The translations under genes were made by a program, and so were the position numbers. A stretch of 64,000 nucleotides of DNA, taken from the NCBI GenBank assembly GCA_032160165.1, contig JAVHWA010000035.1:72292-136291 (forward strand), given 5' to 3'. Shown here in pieces: positions 50,903 through 59,800 of the stretch (position 1 is its first letter; every line of letters begins with the position of its first letter). A model generated the notes under the pieces. The model worked only from the letters and a program-made list of their open reading frames with translations, did not search any database and had not been told where the DNA came from. Source of the DNA: QHXM01 sp032160165 (lineage in GTDB: Bacteria; Acidobacteriota; Blastocatellia; Pyrinomonadales; Pyrinomonadaceae).

Positions 50903-51352
50903 TTCTTCGACTCGCTCGATCTGCTCGACCTTCGCCAGCCTCCTGACGTGTCGTTCCTCACCGGTGAAACGAGCGGCGACAAATGAACGAACGAGTTCCA
51001 TCGCCAGTTCGGGCCCGATGACTCGGGCCCCCAAACAGAGGACGTTGCAATCGTCGTGTTCGCGCGATTGGTGCGCAGAGTAAGTGTCGCTGCAAAGGGC
51101 CGCACGCACACCGTGAAGCTTGTTGGCAGCTACGCAGGCTCCCACGCCGCTTCCGCAGATCAGGATGCCGATCTCAACTTTGCCGGTTTGAATGGCGCGC
51201 CCGACAGCGATGGCATAGTCGGGATAATCGTCGGGACGTGTCCCGTCGTGCGTCCCAAAATCTTCGATCTCATGGCCGGCCCCGCGCAGCTCTGCTATCA
51301 CTCGCTGGTTGAGTGGAAAGCCTCCGTGATCTGCGCCGACAGCGATTTTCAT
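50891..51352 (-). CDS. rpiB: Ribose-5-phosphate isomerase B
   Basis: A 153-residue isomerase of the pentose phosphate pathway (ribose-5-P to ribulose-5-P). Motifs: G-A-D-H-G-G near the N-terminus, D-F-G-T-H, Y-P-D-Y-A, the catalytic C-G-S-G-V-G, and D-D-C-N-V-L-C-L-G-A-R. ATG 51352 is used because the family begins M-K-I-A-x-G-x-D-H-G. It lies downstream of tkt on the same strand, a functional pair, separated by a 142-nt palindromic element. Confidence 0.95.
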   Translation of the reverse strand: MKIAVGADHGGFPLNQRVIAELRGAGHEIEDFGTHDGTRPDDYPDYAIAVGRAIQTGKVEIGILICGSGVGACVAANKLHGVRAALCSDTYSAHQSREHDDCNVLCLGARVIGPELAMELVRSFVAARFTGEERHVRRLAKVEQIERVEEGKR

Positions 51353-51377
51353 GATGCTAGTCGATAGCATGTAATCC

Positions 51378-51519
51378 CATTCACACCTCGCTTCAGCGAG
51401 GTGTTGAGGGAAGCCCCTAAAGACCTCAGCCGTTTCAACGGCTTTTTGGTGAAAACCGTTGAAACGGTTAAGAACGAGGACCGCCTCCGCAGACACCTCG
51501 CTGAAGCGAGGTGTGAATG
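51378..51519. repeat. 142-nt nested palindrome with 27-bp perfect ends
   Basis: The terminal arms 51378-51404 and 51493-51519 are perfect reverse complements, and each is itself palindromic (CACCTCGCTTCAGCGAGGTG). Inside, CCGTTTCAACGG and CCGTTGAAACGG form a second inverted pair. The element fills the tkt-rpiB gap. It looks like a mobile palindrome (REP/MITE-like); no ORF is inside. Confidence 0.88.
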
Positions 51520-51562
51520 AGAGGGTCAATCCTTAGCATCACGCTCGGGCCCGAACCTACAT

Positions 51563-53599
51563 TTACAACAACGAACGCGCTTGCTTCACCACATTCTCGA
51601 CATTGAAGCCAAGGTTCGTCAGGGCTTCGTCGCCCTTTGCGGACGCTCCGAAGCGATCGATGCAAACGAACGCACCCCTGGATCCGACGTATCGGTCCCA
51701 ACCCATCCGCGAGCCGGCCTCGACCGCGACGCGCGAAGTAACGGCAGGCGGCAATACATCATTGCGATAGCTTTCGGGTTGTTCATTGAATAATTCCCAG
51801 CAGGGAAGCGACACGACGCGTGTTGGTGTTCCATCTTTTTGTAAAGCTTCGCGTGCATCGAGTGCCAGTGAGACTTCGGATCCCGTCGCTATCAGGATTA
51901 TTGAGGGAGCAGTCTTGCCGCCCGTCGCTTCCGCCTCGGCCAGAACATAGCCGCCGCGCCCGACGCCGTCCGCCGAACCATAACGAGTCTGATCTATCAC
52001 CGGTACCTTCTGTCGCGTGAGGATAAGCGCCGTCGGGGCTGTACGGCGTTTGATGGCGATGCGCCAAGCTTCGCGCGTTTCGTGCGGATCAGCCGGTCGT
52101 AAGACATAGAGATGCGGGATCGAACGCAGCGCTGCCAGATGTTCGATGGGTTGATGCGTCGGGCCGTCTTCTCCCAGACCTATCGAGTCGTGCGTGAAGA
52201 TGAAGATGACCTGGACCTCGGATAGCGAGGCGAGACGAACGGCGGGTTTCATGTAATCAGAAAAACACATGAAGGTCGCTCCGTAGGGTATCAATCCGCC
52301 GTTCAGGCTGATGCCCGTTAAGGTAGCGCCCATGCCGTGCTCTCGCACGCCGAAGTGTATTGTGCGTCCTTCATAAGAGCCCGGCTCAAAGCTTCCACCG
52401 TCCTTGATGTCAGTGTTGGTTGACGGCCCAAGATCGGCGGAGCCGCCTATCAGCATGGGCATCGAAGCCGCCAGCGCGTTGATGACTTCGCCCGATGCGG
52501 CGCGCGTCGCCATTGGCTTCGCGTTCGCAAATGACGGCAGATTTGTTTCCCAGCCGTCGGGTAGATCGCCGCTCATCGTCTCGCGCCACGCACGCCCCAG
52601 CTCAACATGTTCGCCTTCATACTTCTCTACCAGTGCGTTCCATTCCTTTTCCAGTCGGGCGCCGCGGTCAATCGAGTCGCGAAAGTGCGACAGCGCCTCA
52701 TCGGGAACGTAAAAGTCTTTGTCCTCGGGCCAACCGAGGTGTTTTTTGGTTTCGCGTACGGCTTCTTCGCCAGGTGCGTCCGAGTGTGCCTTGCGAGTAC
52801 CGGCCGTAGGCATCCCATAACCAATAACTGTTTTCACCGAGATCAGCGAAGGGCGATCGGTGACCGCTTGCGCTTCGCGAACCGCGCGCTCGATGGCGTC
52901 CAGGTCGTTGCCGTCATCAACCGTCAGGATGTGCCAGCCATAACCTTCGAAGCGCTTGGGCACGTTTTCGGTGAAAGCCAGCGAGGTGAACCCTTCGATG
53001 GTCACGTGGTTGTCGTCGTACAGATAAATTAGCTTTCCCAGTTTCAAGTGGCCGGCGATTGAGGCCGCTTCCGATGCGACGCCCTCCATCAAATCTCCAT
53101 CAGACACGATCGCGTAGATATACGAATCGAGCAATGCGTATCCAGGTTTGTTGAAGCGAGCGGCCAGATGCGCCGCCCCCATGGCCATCCCCACCCCGTT
53201 AGCAAAACCCTGTCCCAGTGGACCGGTTGTGATTTCCACGCCGTTGGTAAGGATGTTTTCCGGATGGCCTGGAGTTTTCGATCCCCACTGTCGAAAACGC
53301 TTCAACTCGTCAAGCGGCAGATCGTAGCCGGTTAGATACAGGAGCGAGTAAAGCAGCATCGAGCCGTGTCCGGCTGAAAGCAGAAAACGATCACGGTTCG
53401 CCCACTTCGCGTTCTTCGGATTGTGGCGCATGAAACGGGTCCAAAGAACGTAGGCAAGCGGAGCGCAGCCCAGCGGCAAACCGGGATGGCCCGATTCGGC
53501 TTTCTGAACGGCGTCTATCGAGAGCGCGCGAATCGTGTTGATGCAAAGTTGATCGAGGTCGGCGGTGGTGTTTGTTTCTTTCTTCGTGCTAGCACTCAT
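51563..53599 (-). CDS. tkt: Transketolase
   Basis: A 678-residue thiamine-diphosphate enzyme moving two-carbon units in the pentose phosphate pathway. Conserved blocks: A-x-x-G-H-P-G-L-P-L-G near the start, the ThDP motif G-D-G-D-L-M-E-G-V, H-F-G-V-R-E-H, and H-D-S-I-G-L-G-E-D-G-P-T-H-Q-P. Length and order match bacterial TktA. Shine-Dalgarno GAGGA precedes the ATG. It is probably co-transcribed with rpiB. Confidence 0.96.
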   Translation of the reverse strand: MSASTKKETNTTADLDQLCINTIRALSIDAVQKAESGHPGLPLGCAPLAYVLWTRFMRHNPKNAKWANRDRFLLSAGHGSMLLYSLLYLTGYDLPLDELKRFRQWGSKTPGHPENILTNGVEITTGPLGQGFANGVGMAMGAAHLAARFNKPGYALLDSYIYAIVSDGDLMEGVASEAASIAGHLKLGKLIYLYDDNHVTIEGFTSLAFTENVPKRFEGYGWHILTVDDGNDLDAIERAVREAQAVTDRPSLISVKTVIGYGMPTAGTRKAHSDAPGEEAVRETKKHLGWPEDKDFYVPDEALSHFRDSIDRGARLEKEWNALVEKYEGEHVELGRAWRETMSGDLPDGWETNLPSFANAKPMATRAASGEVINALAASMPMLIGGSADLGPSTNTDIKDGGSFEPGSYEGRTIHFGVREHGMGATLTGISLNGGLIPYGATFMCFSDYMKPAVRLASLSEVQVIFIFTHDSIGLGEDGPTHQPIEHLAALRSIPHLYVLRPADPHETREAWRIAIKRRTAPTALILTRQKVPVIDQTRYGSADGVGRGGYVLAEAEATGGKTAPSIILIATGSEVSLALDAREALQKDGTPTRVVSLPCWELFNEQPESYRNDVLPPAVTSRVAVEAGSRMGWDRYVGSRGAFVCIDRFGASAKGDEALTNLGFNVENVVKQARSLL

Positions 53600-53798
53600 G
53601 GGGAATCCTCACTTGATTGCGTCGTGTTGCTGTTTCTTCGGGTTCGTCCGAGGCCGTAGCAAGGTTGCGCGGGTCTCACACAGTCAGAACGTAGAAGGAG
53701 CGAATAGAGTGGACCGGGCTGACGATGCTTTTTAACTTGCTTGTCGCCTCGAAAGCAAGGAAAACGCGGCGGGCCGTTTCTACTCGCATTGGTTTTTA

Positions 53799-53943
53799 CC
53801 ACAGAGGACACATGGAATTAGTTATGAATTTTGAGTTATGAATTTTGAATTCAGAGAAAGACGAAAGCTTTCTTCAACTCAACATTCAGAATTCAGAATT
53901 CAGAATTCCTTCTCCCATCTGTGCTCTCTGTGTCTTCTGTGGT
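53799..53943. repeat. Nested repeat: outer 9-nt and inner 7-nt periodic arms
   Basis: The outer arms (ACCACAGAGGACACA from 53799, and TGTGTCTTCTGTGGT ending at 53943) are inverted. Inside them lie five in-register heptamers (GTTATGA, ATTTTGA alternating, then ATTCAGA; 53821-53855) and three ATTCAGA heptamers (53884-53904). The element lies between divergent tkt and zinc-ribbon genes, in a 435-nt gap that otherwise has no ORF. Confidence 0.88.
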
Positions 53944-54034
53944 TCAAATCTGTGGTTCAAACATTTGAATGGAATTGCCACCTCTCGAGGTGTTAACCTT
54001 CCATGTTCGCGAGCCGATTCGCGAGAAGCAAATA

Positions 54035-54772
54035 ATGAGCGCTGAAACCCTCCATTGCCCCACCTGCGGCGCCGCAGCCTCGAGCTCTTCGACGCACTGT
54101 TCCTTCTGCGATGCCCGGCTTGCCACAGTCGCCTGTCCGCGCTGTTTTGCGATGATGTTCGTCGGCAGCCTCCACTGCTCGCGTTGCGGCGCAAGGGCCG
54201 CCCGCGAGTCAGATCTCAAAGGCGAAGCGCGACGCTGTCCGCGTTGCCGGGTCGAGTTGAATGCGGTCGCGGTAGGCACGGCCAGTTTGCGCGAGTGCCC
54301 ACGTTGCGACGGTATCTGGGTCGATGTCGAGTCGTTCGAGCGGATCATCGCCGAACGCGAAGAGCAATCGGCGGTGCTCGGGGCCGCCTCGGTGGTGGAA
54401 AAGAAATCAACCGCAGGACTGGAGCCTAACAAGGTGCGTTATGTTCCCTGTCCGGATTGTGGCCAGTTGATGAATCGAGTCAATTTCGCTCGATGCTCAG
54501 GTGTGGTGGTCGATGTCTGCAAAGGGCATGGGACGTGGTTTGACCGCGACGAATTACACGACATAGTAGAATTTATTAAGAACGGCGGACTGGAGACTTC
54601 ACGCGCGCGTGAGAAGCGCGAGCTCGAAGAGGAACGCCAACTTCTGCGCCAGGAGCAACGCGCCGCAGCCTTGCATCACAGGCCGCTGATGAGTGTGAGT
54701 GATGGCGAAGACCGTCGATCAGGCGTTGCCTCCGCCGCCACTGAATTGCTGAAATTAATAGTGGGAGAATAG
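54035..54772 (+). CDS. Multi-zinc-ribbon protein with zf-TFIIB domain
   Basis: A 245-residue protein with four Cys-pair modules. Two short ribbons come first (C-P-T-C with C-S-F-C; C-P-R-C with C-S-R-C), then two zf-TFIIB-like units (C-P-R-C with C-P-R-C-D-G-I-W-V-D; C-P-D-C-G with G-H-G-T-W-F-D-R-D-E-L). A charged helix (about 190-215) follows. zf-TFIIB proteins are common but poorly characterised. The ATG at 54035 starts 8 residues before the first Cys pair; a start at 53969 is possible but would overlap repeat-rich DNA. Confidence 0.82.
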   Translation: MSAETLHCPTCGAAASSSSTHCSFCDARLATVACPRCFAMMFVGSLHCSRCGARAARESDLKGEARRCPRCRVELNAVAVGTASLRECPRCDGIWVDVESFERIIAEREEQSAVLGAASVVEKKSTAGLEPNKVRYVPCPDCGQLMNRVNFARCSGVVVDVCKGHGTWFDRDELHDIVEFIKNGGLETSRAREKRELEEERQLLRQEQRAAALHHRPLMSVSDGEDRRSGVASAATELLKLIVGE

Positions 54773-54855
54773 AAGGAGACGTGTCGCTAGCTTAACGGCA
54801 AAGTCTGCGATCGAAGCCAACACTTATAAGTAAGAGGGCACGCTTCGGATTCGCG

Positions 54856-56367
54856 TCAATTTGTGGGCTTCCAGATGTACTTCCCTGTTGTATCTATGTA
54901 ACCGATCTTTTGTCGCTCGCCCTGCCTGCCATCAATCCCAAAACGATCTTCTCCGATCTTGACCTGCGCTATCCCGTTTGCAAAGTTGGATGCGTCATCA
55001 AACTGCAACGCGAAGACGAACTTTCCGGAGCGGTCGACGTAGCCGTGCTGATTGGTCAACCGGACAACAGCCAGCCCGTCAGAAAATATCTTTGCCTGAT
55101 GAAACTGAGGAGCGATGACGAACTTTCCGCTTTCATCAACGTAACCGTAGAGCCCATAGCGTTCCGCGCGCGCCGAGATCATCCCTTCGGACCATTCGCC
55201 CAGGTCGAAGAGTATTTTCGGCTCGAAGAGATACTTCCCGGCCCTGTTCACAAAAGTTGTAGCTTCTCCCCTGTACACTTGCGCCAGCTCACCTGAAAAG
55301 GGCGCGCCTCGGTCGCCCTGCTGCAACCTGATCACGAACTTCCCCGTACGGTCGATATAGCCCGACTCGCCGACGCGGTCGATCGTTGCCAAGCCGTCTT
55401 TAAAGCGGCTGGCGAAGGAGCCCTTGTTTTTCCCAACGGTGATTACCACTTTTCCGGATTGATCGATATAGCCAAGCGTGCCGTCGGCCTCAGTGACAAG
55501 AGCCAGCCCTTCAGAGAATTTGTCCGCCGCGGTGAAGCGCGGCTGGATAACAATCTTTCCGCTGGTATCAACATAGCCCCACTTGTCAGCGACTTTGATG
55601 GCCGCCAGATTTTCGGAGAAACCCTTCGCAGCCTCGAACCCCGCGGCCACTACCTCGCCTTCAGAGTTTACGTATCCCCACTTTCCGTCGTTCACGACGA
55701 GCGTTAGCCCTTCGGAGAATTGACCCGGCGATGCTCCGCCGTGCATCATCGCGTCTTCATTGACAAGCTGTGATATGAACTTTCCAGACTTGTTTATGTA
55801 GCCAACCTTGCCCGGCTGGTCCGAAACTTTCACCCTAACACGTGCGATCCCATGTAAGAACGAATCGGCCTGGTCAAACTGGGGCTTCACAATCGCCACT
55901 CCCGCCTTATCGATGAAGCCCCATTTACCCTTTATCTTCACGGGCGCCACACCTTCCGAGAAAGCGCCCTTTTCGCTATAGCTCGAACCTGCATCCTCGA
56001 ACTGCGGCGCTAAGACCACTTGGCCTGTCTGATTAATGAAGCCCCACGCGTTGGCCACCTTTATCGCTGCCAGACCTTCAGAGAAAGCACGGGTCATGGC
56101 GAACTGAGGAGCAATCTTCATCACGCCCGCTTCGTCGGCAAAGCCCCACTTGCCTGCGATCAGCACGGCCATCATCCCGTCGCTCAAATTCTCAAAAGCA
56201 TCGAAGGTTGGCTGAACGATGAGCTTGCCCGTCCGGTCTATGAAACCCCACTTGCCTTTTACGATGACCGGTAACAGTTGACGCGGTTTGTCTTTTTGCC
56301 CGTAGGCATGAGGCGCCAGGGCCACTGCGAAGATGAGCGCGATGAGAAGGGTTGCGACTTTTCTCAC
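54856..56367 (-). CDS. Exported WG-repeat protein
   Basis: A 503-residue protein with signal peptide (1-23) and more than ten WG/KWG repeats. The recurrent unit is K-W-G-Y/F-I/V-D-x-x-G-K followed about 12 residues later by F-S-E/D-G-L-A. WG repeats form beta-rich, probably ligand-binding folds of unknown function. The GTG start lies 11 nt after the stop of the YVTN/cytochrome gene, so the two are an operon. Confidence 0.9.
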   Translation of the reverse strand: MRKVATLLIALIFAVALAPHAYGQKDKPRQLLPVIVKGKWGFIDRTGKLIVQPTFDAFENLSDGMMAVLIAGKWGFADEAGVMKIAPQFAMTRAFSEGLAAIKVANAWGFINQTGQVVLAPQFEDAGSSYSEKGAFSEGVAPVKIKGKWGFIDKAGVAIVKPQFDQADSFLHGIARVRVKVSDQPGKVGYINKSGKFISQLVNEDAMMHGGASPGQFSEGLTLVVNDGKWGYVNSEGEVVAAGFEAAKGFSENLAAIKVADKWGYVDTSGKIVIQPRFTAADKFSEGLALVTEADGTLGYIDQSGKVVITVGKNKGSFASRFKDGLATIDRVGESGYIDRTGKFVIRLQQGDRGAPFSGELAQVYRGEATTFVNRAGKYLFEPKILFDLGEWSEGMISARAERYGLYGYVDESGKFVIAPQFHQAKIFSDGLAVVRLTNQHGYVDRSGKFVFALQFDDASNFANGIAQVKIGEDRFGIDGRQGERQKIGYIDTTGKYIWKPTN

Positions 56368-56378
56368 GAAGTCTCTTG

Positions 56379-59300
56379 CTATTGCGCGAATCTCTGGCGG
56401 TATTCAGCGGAGTTCATAAAACCGTTGATCATCACGCGATAATCTCCCGTAGCATTCATGACCTTGATCCACTCAAGATACAGAATGTCCGGATCGCGGC
56501 GGAGATATCCGAAGTACTGCATTACGACGAACGCCTCGTTGAAATATTTGGCGTTGATTTCCGGGCTCTCGGCTATTGCCCGCAGTACATCGGCCCGCGA
56601 CTTTCGACCTGCGGCAAGATCGGCAATCAACTGGTCCCTGGTGGAAAGGGTTATGCCGGCACTGTTCGTTATCGAGTTAACAAACGCTGCAGGATCGGTC
56701 ACAGCATCGTACTTGTTTCTAAACTCCGAACGTGACATGAAATCGTTAATGAAGGCCACGCGGCTCGCTTCCAGCTGCTGGTCAGTTTGAAAACCACTGA
56801 CGCGCCGCAGGTCGGGAATGAACTCTGTATAGCGAGGAACTCTGCCAAAGGCCGACGAATAGAATTTGTAAACGAACAAGCCGCGGCCTTGAAACTCAGG
56901 GGAGCGGAAGAAGGCGGAAGAAATTTCTATGCGGTCACAAGCGGGATTGCCCGGCGCACAGTTGTTCAGAATATCCAGCCATCCCTGAAAACCTGCGGGA
57001 TCAGGATCCCGACCGAGAAAGTCTCCGTATTGCTCCGCGATGAAGAATTGAGGAGTGTCGATCGGATTGACCACAGAACCTTCGTCGCCGTTCAAAACGC
57101 CGTTCGAGTCACGGTCGATCCCCAGCCGCCGTCCTGAGCCGGTTGGAACGCCTGTGAATGTCAGCTCCTGGTTGAAATCAACCGCAGCCACCAGATTTTG
57201 CCACGAGACTGGAGTGTCGAACTGCTTGTCCGGCTGGAAGAGGCCGTTGCCGACGTAGAAAAACCCTCTTCGAACATTGCCGAATGTTCCTCTAACAATC
57301 AGTTCGCAGTTCGCCACGTCGGCCTGTCCCGTCAAGAGATTAAGTCGATCGGTGACGAAGGTGGAAGTCTTATTGCCCGGGTTCACCGTGACCTGAACTC
57401 CCACCGAGGGCGCCGTGCCCGTATCAAAGGACAGAACGAATTGTGCGACGTCGAGCCGCTCGGCATCGCTATTGAAAACGAATACTGGAGAACGTAGGAA
57501 GGTAAGCAACGAGTCGAACGACCCATCATGAACAAAGCCATAGCCGGAAAGTTGTTCACCGGGCGCGTTTGTCATCCCCAGCTTTTGATACAGACCGCGG
57601 AGTTGGGGAACTTTGAAGTCCTGGGATTCCGCCAGTGCGGCCGCGGGAATAATCAGTTGATCAGTTCCCGAACGGAATCCGGGCGAGGCGGTGTGACATT
57701 GATTACACGTCAAGGCCCTTCCATCAAAGAGCCGCGTATTAAATAGCTGCGCGCCGCGCGCGGCGCTTGGCCCGGTCGGGGGGTTCGGATTAGTACGATC
57801 CAGATTCTCCAGCGGATTGGGAGCGTAATTAAGGCTTCGAATAAAAGTGTCGAAGGCGCTCATCTCATCCGATGTCAATTGGCGTGTACCGCCAAGGAGG
57901 GAAACGAAGGCGGGATTGAACGCAGCCAGATTCGATCTGTCTCCTCGCCAATGCAGCGGCTCGGTTCCCACGATGCCGCGCAGAGATTGCGTCGTCATCG
58001 GCCCTTTCATGGGATGAAAGCTCGAGACAACCGTGATGGGAAGGCCACCGGGAACGCCACTGGTCACTAACTGCAAGCTTCCACGCGGGTCGCCGAGGTC
58101 CCACGCGATTCCATCTCGATGTCCATTCGCATGGCAACTCGCGCACGAGAGATCGCCGTGCGCGGAAAAACCACCGTCGTACAGGAAGCGACGACCCTGG
58201 CGAATGGTCAGAGGCTCCGGATTATTGCCCACCGATACATTCGTGAGAACACTTCGCGATGCAAGATCGACCACGCTCACCGTGTCGTCGAAACGATTAA
58301 GCACATAGAGCCGTCTACGGATTTGATCAATAGCCAAACCGGAAGGTCCCTGTCCCACGTCAATGCGAGCCTGCACCGCTCCCGATGGGTCGAACACGCC
58401 GACTTTCGCAGAGCCTGTTGCTGCCACATAAAGCGTTCCGTCTGAATCGCGCGCTATGTCGGCGGGGCTTGAAAGACTTTGACGGCGTTCATCGTCAGTG
58501 CCGGCAGCAACGTTGTAGTTAATATGCGGATTGATATCTACCGGAGTAACGCTCCCACCGGTCGCGAAGTTTATTACCGAGATACGACTGCTGACGAAGC
58601 GCCCTTTCAGGTTGGGCTCGAAGCGAACTTCGTTGTGGGCTTCCGTGTTGACGACGTACAGCCGATTCGAAGCGCCGTCGGGCACCGCGTTGCCAACCAG
58701 AGTGCCTACGCCTCGTACTTCCTGGCTGACCGTTGCGGTTTGGCCGCTCGCATCGAGGGCCACTACGTCAACGTCCGCCAATGTGTATGGAATAAACTGC
58801 GTCCAGCGTGAATCGCCGCGCTCATCGACCCAGTTGGAACCGCTTCGCTTTACGATCAAGCTGGGGTCAGGAGGCGGAGGTAGAATAGGAGACAGCGAGG
58901 GAGACGGAGGAGGCGCGCCGCCCGCGAGTTTCACTTGCTGGAAGGGAACGATCGTAGTCTGATTGCCGGATTCAAAGACAGAGACGAACACCTGACCGCC
59001 GGACGAGTCGCGCGCAAGAGAGCGAGGTTGCTTGCCGCGGATATTGATGACCTGCGGATTAGCGGCCGGGGCAGTCGGATCATAGACCTTGACTTGATTC
59101 AGGCCCGACACGCAAACGAATGCCATCTCTTTGGCCCGACCTGCAAAGACCACGTCCGTCGGCTCGTCACCCGTATCAATCGTGCGCACCACGTTGCCAT
59201 TCGCAAGATCAATCACGCTTACCGAATCGGACAGCCAGTTCGTTACCCATGCCTCGCGCTCGCTGCGCACCGCCACACTCACCGGCTCGAGCCCGACTGG

Positions 59301-59576
59301 TATCTCTTTCACCAGCGTCAAGGTGCCGCCGCTAAGATAAAAAACCGAAAGAGAATTGTTCGGGGTATTGACGGCCAGAAGCCGCATACCATCGGGCGTG
59401 ATAACCAGCGGATGGACCTGCGGGCCCTCGAAATTTTTGTATGCGGGTGGCGCGGCCTGCGCGTCGACGCGTGGCATCTCACGTCGAAGGATGATCCAAC
59501 ACGCGGCCGTGGCTAAAGCGAGTAGCAGGACTAATCGCTTGATGACAATTCGCTTGGGGGGTAAGTGGGGGAACAT
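56379..59576 (-). CDS. YVTN propeller, diheme cytochrome c and DUF4214 fusion protein
   Basis: A 1065-residue exported protein. After an N-terminal TM/signal segment (about 13-31) come YVTN-type propeller repeats (to about 460; for example R-L-Y-V-L-N-R-F-D-D-T-V-S-V-V-D). Two haem c sites follow, C-A-S-C-H (478-482) and C-N-Q-C-H (624-628), in a MauG/CCP-like arrangement. The C-terminal about 210 residues form a DUF4214-like domain (F-L-G-R-D-P-D-P-A-G-F and F-G-R-V-P). Di-haem relatives are peroxidases or cofactor-forming oxidases. The electron partner is unknown. Confidence 0.87.
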   Translation of the reverse strand: MFPHLPPKRIVIKRLVLLLALATAACWIILRREMPRVDAQAAPPAYKNFEGPQVHPLVITPDGMRLLAVNTPNNSLSVFYLSGGTLTLVKEIPVGLEPVSVAVRSEREAWVTNWLSDSVSVIDLANGNVVRTIDTGDEPTDVVFAGRAKEMAFVCVSGLNQVKVYDPTAPAANPQVINIRGKQPRSLARDSSGGQVFVSVFESGNQTTIVPFQQVKLAGGAPPPSPSLSPILPPPPDPSLIVKRSGSNWVDERGDSRWTQFIPYTLADVDVVALDASGQTATVSQEVRGVGTLVGNAVPDGASNRLYVVNTEAHNEVRFEPNLKGRFVSSRISVINFATGGSVTPVDINPHINYNVAAGTDDERRQSLSSPADIARDSDGTLYVAATGSAKVGVFDPSGAVQARIDVGQGPSGLAIDQIRRRLYVLNRFDDTVSVVDLASRSVLTNVSVGNNPEPLTIRQGRRFLYDGGFSAHGDLSCASCHANGHRDGIAWDLGDPRGSLQLVTSGVPGGLPITVVSSFHPMKGPMTTQSLRGIVGTEPLHWRGDRSNLAAFNPAFVSLLGGTRQLTSDEMSAFDTFIRSLNYAPNPLENLDRTNPNPPTGPSAARGAQLFNTRLFDGRALTCNQCHTASPGFRSGTDQLIIPAAALAESQDFKVPQLRGLYQKLGMTNAPGEQLSGYGFVHDGSFDSLLTFLRSPVFVFNSDAERLDVAQFVLSFDTGTAPSVGVQVTVNPGNKTSTFVTDRLNLLTGQADVANCELIVRGTFGNVRRGFFYVGNGLFQPDKQFDTPVSWQNLVAAVDFNQELTFTGVPTGSGRRLGIDRDSNGVLNGDEGSVVNPIDTPQFFIAEQYGDFLGRDPDPAGFQGWLDILNNCAPGNPACDRIEISSAFFRSPEFQGRGLFVYKFYSSAFGRVPRYTEFIPDLRRVSGFQTDQQLEASRVAFINDFMSRSEFRNKYDAVTDPAAFVNSITNSAGITLSTRDQLIADLAAGRKSRADVLRAIAESPEINAKYFNEAFVVMQYFGYLRRDPDILYLEWIKVMNATGDYRVMINGFMNSAEYRQRFAQ

Positions 59577-59800
59577 ACAGGTCCTGAAAATCCACGAAGG
59601 CCGAAACCTTCAAATCCGGCAGAGAGTTCTATAGCATCTGTTTAGACGGCTGTCGAGCGGCTTTGGTCGTAGTTTTGTTCGAGAGTCCGAACAGCCAACC
59701 TCGAAACCGATGGATGCGAAAGCGGACCCGGCCGGAGAGGGAGCGAGTCGCGGGCCGGCGCTGGACTGTGAGCTTGACCCCGGCCTCTATTACGGTCGGA

